This document shows positions 36,701-47,300 of a stretch of 64,000 bases of DNA, piece after piece; within the stretch, counting starts at the first letter, position 1; every line of letters begins with the position of its first letter. The notes beneath the pieces were generated by a model. The model had not been told where the DNA came from, did no database searches, and saw only the letters and a list, made by a program, of their open reading frames with translations. The DNA lies in assembly GCF_022458985.1 (NCBI RefSeq), contig NC_061781.1:16647001-16711000 (forward strand), given 5' to 3'. The translations under genes were made by a program, and so were the position numbers. Origin of the DNA: Mugil cephalus. Lineage: Eukaryota; Chordata; Actinopteri; Mugiliformes; Mugilidae.

Positions 36701-39693
36701 GGAGGCTTGGAGCCGGCAGCCGTGCAGGTAGCAAGAGAAACTTCTCCAGTACCCAAAGTTAAATGATTACCCTTCAGGCTTGTGACTGGAGGCACTAGAA
36801 TAGTCACCACACATGAAAAGAGTCAATCTAAGGGTAAAAGGTGAAAACAACACAACATTTTAACTGTAAAGTTTCATCATACCAAGCAGGTTCAGAGGTA
36901 TCTCTGTCTTGTGATTTCCACTGGGGAACAAAGTGAAGATGCAGGTGTAGCTGCCTTCATCCTTCAATTGAACATTGGACAACTGTAGAGATCCAGTTTT
37001 GTCAGAAAAACTCCCAATAAACTCAAATCGATTATCAGGTCCATTAACATATTGGGGTCCATCCGATTGGAGTGTGTAGAAGTTGTCATTTTTAGGTTTT
37101 TCTCTGGTTCTCCTCTGCCATGTAATCTGAGTCAGGGTTTCCGAGGTCTCAATGAGTTTGCAGGGTAAGATAGCGGTCCCTCCTTTCACCACTGTTGCGC
37201 GTCCACCAATCACCTGGAGGGCTGTAAAATGATAAAATTAATTTGAAGTAGAATGTATTGTATGCTGATAGTATTTAGGTTATTTGTTTCACATTTACCT
37301 CCACAATGAACTGAGCATAGCTTTATAGCTCACAATCCTTACTTCATCAGATGTGATTGAATTACATCATGTGATTGAATTATACCTCAGCTTGCATCAT
37401 GCTTGCTGCTTCTTTTGCCAGTTCCTTCTTTTTATGCTTAACATTGACATCAGTGTCAGGAGAACAAGACTCACATGTACACTCTTGTGAAAATAATGTT
37501 ACTAAACAGTGAGCAGTAATATCTAGACTTTTAAAGGCCTTGCACGAATAGGACGTTGGGTTGAATTATCATACAAATAAACCATCCAATACTGGCACTA
37601 AGCCATTAGAACGTACTGTAGTGACACCAATTGGCTCAATAAACAAATATGGAACAGTTAAAACTAAGGAAATATGAGAAATAAATAACATCAACCATCT
37701 TGTGACAATACAGTGTTCTGATCTTCTAGACCTGGCTAATGCATTTGGTTCAGTTCCTCACAGTTTGTTATGGGAAGCTTTTGATTTTGAAGGGAAAGGC
37801 GGAACTAAAGTGTCTCAGCGGGTTTCCAGTCGGACCACTTAGAGCGGCGCACACTAAGCGAGTGAAGATCAAATCACATTTCGATCAAACAACATGACAA
37901 CTGAAGGTGAGTGAACTTGTTGTGCAGGAGCCGATACGTGAAATGTGAAATGATTTCAGCCCCTTTATTTTCGACATATAAATTTTAAAAGAATCGCTAG
38001 TACATTATAATATTCATTCAAGCAAGCTGACAGCATCACTATTGAGTTAATATTTAATTCAGTGTTGTGCTTTTGCTTGACTGTGCTATCAGTTTATAGG
38101 CAGCAATGATGGTGGACTAGATGATCCAGATGAGGCACAGACAGAAAATGAAGAGGCAGCTGCAAGTAGAGAGGGATCCAGAGGAGTTAGGTGAAGAGGT
38201 CAACAATGAAAGTGATGGAACAGAGCAGGAAGAAAGGACAGATGAGTCAGGCAGAAGAACAAATGCAGACTGAGAGACAGGCAGAGAATAGTGCTTCCTC
38301 ATCTACATGCCCTGAACCAGCAGGTTAGTGATGCTAAAAAACATTTGCTTGTTTGGACATTTGCTCTAATGTATCTGTTGACATTTTGTTTTGTCTTTCT
38401 CCAGATATCAGCCAATGTCAGCAAGAAGCACCAGCACAGCCAAAGTAGAAACTGTTTCCAAGGACCTTGATGGGGGGACAGGGGAAGAAGCTTTAAAGTA
38501 GCCTGGTATGACATTCATCCTTGGCTGGAGTAATCCAAAATGCTGGACTCGTCGTATTGTTATGCCTGCAGACATTTCAGCCCCTCTAACAGCCAAGAGA
38601 CAGTTTTTAACTGGAAAAAGGCAACATACAATGAGGGAGGATTTGCAGTTCATTCACGTCTGAGCACCAATTTCTTAGTTTACAAAAGTTACAAATTATT
38701 ATGTTGCTGTTTTTCCGTCAATGTTTTATTTAACTACTCAATTTAAATTGTTGACATTGTGAACTCTGTCTTATTTACTGTCTTATTTATCTCTTGTCTG
38801 AATGAAGCATTCAGGCTTTGGCTCCTGGGTTGTATGTGCCCCTCTAACACAAAAGCCGGCCCCAACCCGGCCCCCCCATTAAAAGTGGTCTAGAACTGCC
38901 ACTGGCTGAGAGCCAAACAGCGAGGTGCCTCAGTTACCTTTTATCTTGCAAAAGATATGGTATCATTCAAGACAGTAGAAAATGAGGGGTTCAAACACCT
39001 CCTTCTCCAACACTCCCATGCCACGCCTCTACTCTGAATGCCGAGAAGATATTGTCTGGTTTTCATTTTTCTATTTAAGATCGTTAACGGCAATGGTTTT
39101 AAAGTATACAGTACATTTATTGAGCAACATGCTCTCAGGGCAGTATGTTCAGTTCTCTTTATGTACCACAGTATCCTCAAAAATGCTTGCAAGTTAGATC
39201 AGTGACACTTTTCATTTTCTTTTCAGTTATCTGTGTGATACCTGAGAACACTGAAGGGACGCTTATTTTCCCTAGAGTAACACTTGAACACAGTTACACC
39301 AGACATCAATCTAAACTGTAACCAGGTCATGGGTGGCTGATCTTTAGACTATTTATACTCCCACCATCTTCAGCCGTTTCCTGATATTTACATACACACA
39401 TACACTACTGTGCTTTATTTCTATTCTATATATATTATTGTATTTTGTTACATATTTTCATCCTGTTTATTCTGTTTGCTTCTCTGATGTTGAGTTGGTG
39501 CTAAGTACCAAGAATTCAATTGCTGGTAATATTTTCCCATGTGATCTGATCCACTGAAGCTCAAACTGCTAAAATAAATGAAAGCTGGTTCAAGTATCAG
39601 AACACCCAGTGCAGTGTAGTTTTGTACGTGGCTGCATGTGAGACTCAGAGGCTTTAAGTTACAAGTTATGAGCAGTACGTTACGATAGCAATA

Positions 39694-39754
<61 letters not shown>

Positions 39755-40779
39755 GCACTTTGCATCCAAGATAAGCGATTTTCTGTTATCTTGATGTAGA
39801 AGGTGGTAAATAGACCCAAAACATCACGAGGTCAGAGCTGCCAGACATTCAGGACATTTACAGCCAGCGCTGCAGGAAAGAGGCACAATGGATCCTTTCT
39901 GACTCCAGCCACTCCATCTTCAGACTATTCATACTCCCACCATCTTTAGCCATTTCCTGATATTTACATACACACACGTACTATTCTGCTTTATTTCTAT
40001 TCTATACATTTTATTGTATTTTGTTACATATTTTCATCCTGTTTATTCTATTTGCTTCTCTGATGTTGAGTCGGTGCCAAGTACCAAGAATTTAATTGCT
40101 GGTAATATTTGAGGCAGAGTTACATAGTACATTTGAATGCTCCACCATAAATAGTTTCTGATATGTTTAAAAAATAATAATCTAAATGAGCTGTTTTTAA
40201 GTCTGTTGTTCCCGTTTTTCAAACTACTCCATGCCATTTTGATTCTTCTCTAAACCACGAGTCAGCAAAACACACGCACATGAAACCAAACCCAAGGACA
40301 GACCGTACCGCTGCGTGATGGGGAAAAGTTAAAATCATTTTGTAGCTAGTTAAGAAAAACATATGGTAAGTCAAGTAACGCCAACCATCACTGTCGTAAA
40401 AACAGTCACGCGTTAACCCAAAATCCAAATACAGACAACGGAACGAAGTAGCAGATGTTATTACTCACATCTCACTGCGCCATAATAGCGTTTGAGTCTC
40501 TTAACCTTACTACCTGCATACTGAGGTTAATACGTGACGTCTTATTTGCTATAAATGACCAAAATGGTGCTGAAGCTAAATTCCTATTGTTCTCTGCAGG
40601 TAATAGTTTCTGTTGCACCCGAGTAAACACGAAGCAAGAACGACGAAAAACAGTTTACCTTCGGTGTTTCTGCTCATCAGTGTAACTGACAGCACCAGCA
40701 GTAGTTTACAACTCACGGTGATTTCACGTCTCAGGAAAATGTTGCCCATAAAGGGCACACAAAAAAGACGTGGCTCCAT
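33774..40779 (-). CDS. Nectin/PVR-like receptor, gene 3 (416 aa, intact)
   Basis: Exons on the minus strand: 40659-40779 (signal), 36883-37221 (V-type Ig), 36498-36794 (second Ig), 35882-35975 and 35287-35444 (third Ig), 34239-34350 (transmembrane), 34069-34141 and 33774-33830 (tail). The total is 1,251 nt with all phases consistent. Extracellular motifs match gene 1, with small changes such as GSFSDKTGSL in the V domain, which removes the N-glycosylation sequon (NGS) that the other copies have there. The membrane helix contains [14 protein letters not shown]. The tail is the longest of the array and includes THAEKN and a C-terminus of KSLAV; I see no ITIM. Its 3' flank carries the Tc1 insertion and its 5' flank the LTR-like insertion, neither of which touches an exon. 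Role as inferred for gene 1. Confidence 0.85.
34843..34913 (+). repeat. Solo Penelope-type terminal-repeat fragment in gene 3 intron
   Basis: This is the paralogue of 24,830-24,900, with the same GGATCAG change in the core (34,860-34,878). It therefore predates the duplication that separated genes 2 and 3. Confidence 0.5.
37790..38912 (+). pseudogene. hAT TTF-finger relic, third copy (gene 3 intron)
   Basis: This is a close paralogue of 19,287-20,403, with the same interrupted acidic exon, small intron and TTF finger at about 38,540-38,655. It lacks about 20 bases near 37,868 and has gained a short insert near 37,998 relative to the gene 1 copy. Confidence 0.55.
39372..40108. repeat. Local segmental duplication around a long CA repeat
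   Basis: The stretch 39,372-39,533 is repeated at about 39,950-40,108; each starts 'ccgtttcctgatatttacat' or a close variant. Between them lie a CA microsatellite of about 60 bp (39,692-39,752) and the LINE 3' relic. Genes 1 and 2 have the block once, so this duplication arose in the gene 3 unit. Confidence 0.7.
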
Positions 40780-41562
40780 TCATTCGCTCCTCACGGGAAC
40801 AGCGCAAACTGACGTCTCTCTCCCCCGAGACACAGCAAGCTCAAACCGTGGCATGGGCAACTAGATGAGGCATTTCCGGTGACACTCCCGGATGCCGAGG
40901 CCGAGGCCACTGAATTCTTCTTGGGCGTCTACTTCTGTGCATGGCCAAAATGCAAAAAATTCTGGTTCAGATTTTAAAAAGCCGTTTTCCTTCATAGGTT
41001 ACCTATGATGAACTGAGCTCATAGCAGTAGATAGATATTACTCCTCTGTCCTATCTGTTCCTGGTGCTGCCTGCTGATGAGGATCTCAGTAGAAATGCTC
41101 TGCTCAGTGCAGACTCTCTCTCTCTGCGGTTCGTCCTGCTTGGATCTCCAGTGCACCATGTGACAATTTTTTCATAAGCAATATTACCCGAGAGGGTGTG
41201 CTTTAACGTCATCTGAGCACCGAATAAATACCTGGTTGAAGGTCAAACATATTTAAATGCATGCACAAGAAAAATAAAATATTTACATTTGAAGACAAAA
41301 ATCCTGAAGTTCTGTCAGGCCGAGACTCAAAGCAGGACTCAGAATGCAGAGATAAGAAATGACAAAAGGCTTTTATTGGATTAACCAGAGATCTCTCACA
41401 GAGGGACAAACAAATGGCTACAAAAAAAAAACCTAGACGCTAATCTGACTACTGAAAGCAAAAAACTCTCCAGAAGGAGGAAAAACTCAAATCAAAGAAA
41501 CAAATCGAAAAAAACAAAAAACACTCCGAATAGAGGAAAACCTCAGGACTAAGGATCTAAAC

Positions 41563-42644
41563 CAGGCATGTCAAACTCAGTTTGGCTCTGGGGCCGGATT
41601 CAGACTTTCTGTTCTCAGGTGGGCCGGATCAGTAAAAGAATGTCAACTTCAAATATTTAGCTTTGTTTTTCAGTACTATGCTTTCTCATTCAGCCTACAT
41701 TTGTAGCCTACCCTTCATGTTATAATCACGGATGACAAGGGATCTTTTCTAAGCACAACACATTTATTCAAAAACAATGGGGGAAAAAAAATGATTTTTC
41801 ATGTTTGGCCGTGAATGTGTTCACAACTGGTTTATTTTAACAGTTGAGTGAATGCAGTTTTACACCTGAACCAACTCACCACACTATACAAACTCAAGTG
41901 GGAGCTATGAAAAAAATATTTTCGCCCTTATTGTCATACTGCTTTGAAATAAATAATAAAAACAAAAAAAGAAATACAAAATAAAATAAAATATATAAAT
42001 AAATAAAAAAGTTATAGCAGTGCATGGGCAATAAGATTAGACTACATCAGATCAAACTACTAGGCTGGGCCTACTGAGGCTGAGAATATACTGCACAATA
42101 TTAATTGTCTTTAATATGACATACTTATCTTTATGAAGAGTGGCGCCAAATATTAAACTCTTTGAACACTGCAACTTGCTGATTACATACCAAGCACACT
42201 GGTTTTGCATTCACTTCTGTGAATAAATACTTTTCGGTCCATTTCTCCTGGAAAACTCTGCACTCCGTGTCCACTCTTCTTTTTTTTTGACAGTGCCATT
42301 TTGGGAAGGGTGTGTTGACCGATAACTTGTTTAGTAGTGGTGAATGGTGAAGCAAGATTGCCGGTTTATTTTTACTTGGACACATCACGTTGCGAATGTT
42401 TATTTCCTGTGACTATCTGGTGTCAGTGCCGCATGCTTGACGTGAGCGCTTTTACACATTTACTGCCCTCTAGCGGCCGGAGGGAGCATTTGGTTTGTAT
42501 TTATTTTAAAAAAATCACAACTTTTAATAGAAATTAGCTAGAGACTCGCTTCTTTTTTTGACATACTCACAAATTTATGCCGGGCCGGATTAAATGACCC
42601 AACGGGCCGGGGCCGGCCCGCGGGCCGTATGTTTGACATGCCTG
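41563..42644 (-). mobile_element. hAT transposon derivative nested in the LTR-like element
   Basis: The ends are CAGGCATGTCAAACTCAG and the near-inverse ending GTTTGACATGCCTG, with perfect 8-bp duplications ATCTAAAC at 41,555-41,562 and 42,645-42,652. The interior keeps only part of a transposase reading frame, so the copy is non-autonomous. A strongly GC-rich patch ('ggccggcccgcgggccg') adjoins the right end. Confidence 0.88.
42131..42388 (-). pseudogene. hAT transposase N-terminal fragment with zinc-finger half
   Basis: The frame includes 'ECRVFQEKWTEKYLFTEVNA' and then 'KPVCLVCNQQVAVFKEFNIWRH', which matches the N-terminal C-x2-C...H region of hAT transposases related to GTF2IRD2 and SCAND3-type host genes. 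The frame ends right after the first His, and no catalytic domain follows inside the element. Confidence 0.65.
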
Positions 42645-44125
42645 ATCTAAACTAAGGAAAGAATTAACAAACAAAAACTCTCTCTTCGAGAGGAATAACA
42701 GGCTTACTTGAAAACTTCTATGGTTGAAGACATGAAACAAGGCACGGGTGCAGGTTGAGGACGATAACACTCTGGCACACGACAAGGGGAACACAGACTA
42801 CTTAAACACATGGAGGGAAATAGGGGACAGGTGGAAACACTTAGGGCAATCAGACAGAGACACATGAGGAAGGGCAAGTGACCTGAAACGAGAGGAGAAT
42901 TACTTTTCAAAATAAAACAGGAAATGACAGGACAAAACAAACCCAAGACAAGACACCCTCACCACGGTGTGACAAGTTCCTGGTAAAGTAAAAATAAACA
43001 CAACAGACAGTCATCATGAAAACACAGTGAGGAAGCTGCTGCAAGTCAGAAACTGAAACAAACTTCAAGAGATTAAATTAAAACTTCATATTGACATAAT
43101 TACCAGTAAATTAAATTATACTAACTGAATTCTACTCAGTTATTCTACTTTTACTATTAATGTCTTAAGGTGATGGTTTTAAATATAAACATGGTTTTGT
43201 CTTTTGAAAGAAGAGTTGTGTAGACTTGGTCTGTATGCACCACATCAAAGCTGAGGTCTTATTATTATACTGTATCACCAACTAACCACTAAACCTCATG
43301 AACACTCAAACATTTGTTGTGGCCATGTAGGTGAAGGTCTAACCAAGACTCAGAATCAGATGAATGTGATAATCCACATAATTATGAGATATGTTGTCTC
43401 ATAAGTAGAGAATAATTAAAGGATTCAGAATTATGAAACAATGTCTGCAGCTGTGGCCGGAGTCATTATGTTTTCATGTTTGTCACCTTCTTTTGAATCC
43501 AGTGTCTCAGGAACCAGGAAAGTCTTGAGGTAATGGACTTGAAATGATCAGACTTCAAAGGTCACAGGTCGCTGTGACATGACTCAACATTATAATGTTG
43601 AAAGTTAAAAGCCAAAGTAAGCTTTACTGTCAATTCTGACTTATGTGCAACAGGATGGAAATCTTTCTTTAATGGACTTAAGTGCAACAACTTATACACA
43701 GAGCTGTGTGATGGCTTGGTCACCTGTAATGCAGAGGGCTTTGCAATGCAGACGCCGTACCACACAGTGATGCAACTAGTCAGGAAGTTCTTATAAAATG
43801 TCACAATATACAAACAGCTCTCCACAATCATCTTTAGACACATATTTATTTATAACACTTTTTATACAAAATAAGCAACCTAAGAAATATAAACTGAAAC
43901 ACCACACGTGTCCACGTTGTCCAACTCTTCAAATTGACTCTCCAAGAGGTTCCTCCAGTGAAAAAAAAGAAGAAACAAATGATTTAAATCTCAAGGATCT
44001 CAGCATATTACAGAAAGAAATATAAAAAAATTTCACTGAAATTGAACACCAAAAAAAAAAAAAAAATAATAATAATGTTACAGTTCAAATGTTCAGATCA
44101 AAAAGCAGATACAACTGCTACAACT

Positions 44126-44153
44126 ACAACAACAACAACAACAACAACAACAA
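44126..44153 (+). repeat. (AAC)n microsatellite
   Basis: A run of about nine AAC units in the 3' flank region of gene 4, absent from the other copies. Confidence 0.85.
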
Positions 44154-44307
44154 AAAAAGCAGATACAACTAAAGAAACAACTGCAAAACATAAAACACCC
44201 AGACACATTATTCATGCATAAAATGTTTTAAATTCTAAGGGAACAAAGGGCTAAGATACATTTAACAAATTAACTGTAATCTCTCCTTTACCTCTTCTCC
44301 GCCGTCA

Positions 44308-47300
44308 TTAGCTTGGAGGAGATTTTGGAACAGCGTTTCTTTCTCCATGTGTCCCTTCTTCTCTGCTACATAATGAAACACAAATAAATATGAAGCAAAA
44401 GGTTTACATAGCATGACCAGTATGTATTTGTCTGTAGCTTAAATGCATAGAGGGTGACTGTAGTTGGTACCTTAGTAGAGTATTACGTATTTGTATTAGA
44501 GTGTTACGAAAGTACCACACTGAGGCTACAATGTTCAGGGAAAGCAGAAGACCAAATAAGGTCCAGCCAGCAGTGTAGGAGCCTAGAGCAACAAAAAACA
44601 CAAGAATAAAAAAACATTCAGATGAAAATACTGATATAATTAATGTCACTAATTAAACCAACTTATCTGAACTGCAGGCTACAGTTCTTAATTGTACTTA
44701 ATTGAGGATCATGTGTGTCCTTAGATACAATAGACGAGTACAGAACATATTCAAAAAATATCAAGAAGGATTTGACAAACTCCACATCCAAATCAAATCT
44801 TACCAAAATCCATGTACACGTGGAGCTGACCTCCATGTTTTCTTCCATACGGGTTGACAGCTTCACACTGATAGAACCCATTCAGATCAGAGGTCTTCCT
44901 CAAAAACTGCAGAGTTGAACCCTGAACTTTAATATCAGACTCAGGCAAAGACTGACCAGACCTGGAGGAGACAAACGAGGCTCTGCATAAAATGGAGACT
45001 AACAGAAGAACATGTTAAAACTCATTTCCTTAAACTGTTTAATGTGATGGCAGTCTCTTGTTCCAGGTAAGGGTTTTCCCTCTTGGCGCAGATATCATCT
45101 GACATTAGCATGCCAGCCAGACACAGCAGACATCACATTACACTGAGATATTTGTATTCCAAAAAAGAAAAGAACAAAAGGCAGTAGCTAACTCTTTAAT
45201 CAGTGGCGCCAGTGATTATAAGCTTCTTACGGCGTCTGCTCACAGGCTTCAGTTAAGTTCTCCAGACAGGTGATTGTGGCGGAACCGAGTTTACAGGTTT
45301 AAACAGAACACAAGGATTGTGATATTTAGAGGCAATGATGTCGGAAAGAAGCTTGGACTTAGCAGCTGTCCCAAACTCCTCTGTTGTGACTAGCTGTCTG
45401 AGGCAGGATCTACACAAAAAGTACAGAAATTACAGGGATACTGTACATCTAAGAATCTACGGTAAACTGAGGACACAGAGGCAAGACGGATTGCAATAAA
45501 ATGTGATGAAAGACTTCGAATGTGATCATATACCCCTTCATATGACATTTTACCATCTGCTTACTAAATCCAACAAAAAGCCTCATCGTTGACAAAGTTC
45601 AAAATGGCCATGTTACACTTTCCACAACATTATGTTATACTGTTTTATGAGTCATAAAACCTCAAAATTTATGACCTTGTTTATAGAGGAAACACCGGGT
45701 GCCCGTCTGACTAGACAGTAATCTTACTTTACTGTAAGCAAATATTATCCTGCATCTAAGCTGTTTTTACCATTTTTAATCCTAAACCCATGGCTTACCA
45801 GTACTGTATTGATCATTGTCCTTATCGACCCATTTACCTGCCACAAATATCATCGACAAAGAAAAATGTCATACTCGCTACTTGATTCCTCCTCCAAAAA
45901 GACTAATATATGTTAAACTACTACAGTGTAAAAGACTGAAGCTGCTGGAAAACGATTTTTTTTTTGGTTATTGGTAAGAAATGTTGACCATGACTACTGA
46001 TCTTAGTAATGTGGAAGTGCACAGTCCTTAGTCAAAACCACACTTGTTGCATATAAAACCTGAAACTGGAATTTTCAAATTAGGCGCCATTGATTAGAAG
46101 TTTCTTAAGGTGTCTGGTCATTTAGAGGGCCCGCCAGGGTCTGCTGTTGTCTTTCCATTGAAGTGGTGCCATTATGCCAATGTGTAAACCCTGGCTGACC
46201 CATTTAGCCACTGTATATTTTTTTTCTCAGCACTCAGTATCTGCGCTCGCTGCAGTTCCTCTCAGGAAATACTTTTTATTGGTGCACTTCCACTGCTGGT
46301 CGATGTGATAAACTGATGGTAGGGTGATACTGTTGAGCTTCTGCCAGCTCATATTCTGTGAGGCAAAGAAGACCAGCAGCGAGTGTTCAATATCTGCCCT
46401 TCAGAGATCGGTCTTTATGGGAGAAGATCAAAACTTGTTTTTGAGCTGAAGCTTCTACAATGATACAGTCTGTCAGGCCTCTAGTCAGAATGTAACAGGT
46501 AGATAAATCAACATCAGAGAGAAAAACCCAGGTCGACCCAATCCAACCAGTGACGGCTCGCAGCTTTTCCTCCACATTCGGCATTTCTGCCGCTTACCTC
46601 TGCTAGTTTGGTGTGGGTGTGATTTGTGTACTGAAACTGAACACTGCCTGAGATTGGCTCATCGTGAAAGCCTACTGCACCTTAGCCAATCACCATCACC
46701 TATGTGGAGCTTCACGGCTCCCGTGGCTGAGAACCAAGTAACGCGCCCCATTTAATTTTAGTAATTAGTTAGATTACCCCATTACTGAAAAAAGTAACGC
46801 CGTTAGTAACGCCGTTTATTTTAACGCCGTTATTCCCATCACTGGTGAACACACACCTACAGCCAGAATGTCGGTCAAATGTGGTCAAAAACGTGTGTAA
46901 ATTATAAATTATTTTCACCAGAGATAGAATGTTATCCTAACTATGATTCGAGAGCACACAATGGAAAGTACAGAGGAACTGTAATTCCTTTCGCTAAAGG
47001 CACAACTGTTTCACCACTAGGCAAAGCTTAGGAAAATGACAAAGCAGACAATGCTTCAAGATAAATCATGTAAATACTGTTGCATGTTTAAGAGGCTGTT
47101 ATTTAAATTACTGTACCTGCTCCAGACGAAATGTGCCTCTGGGTTGGCATTGGTTACACATTCATATGAGATTTCAGAACGTTGAACTATCGTCACGTTC
47201 ATGGGTGGGACTGGAAATAAAAATAAAACAGAAACGCAGGGAAAGAATGAGCAATGTTGTTTCTATAAGCATAGAAACACTAATGATAACAAAAGAAGGT

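Larger units (their letters stand above)
41313..42974 (-). mobile_element. LTR-like element (probable solo LTR) split by a nested hAT
   Basis: The insert begins TGTCAGGC and ends GTGTGACA, so it has TG...CA ends with 5-bp inverted TGTCA/TGACA. It is flanked by 5-bp direct repeats AGTTC (41,308-41,312 and 42,975-42,979). The uninterrupted sequence 'cctgaagttcctggtaaagt' is present in the paralogous spacers. Without the nested element it is about 570 bp. An AATAAA on the minus strand near 41,372-41,380 suits an LTR read in that direction. No internal coding region remains, so a Gypsy, BEL or retroviral origin cannot be decided. Confidence 0.7.

Noticed and set aside
39448..39819. 123-codon minus-strand frame with a long Cys-Val run
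   Set aside because: The Cys-Val run is the translation of the CA microsatellite; the rest is repeat sequence.
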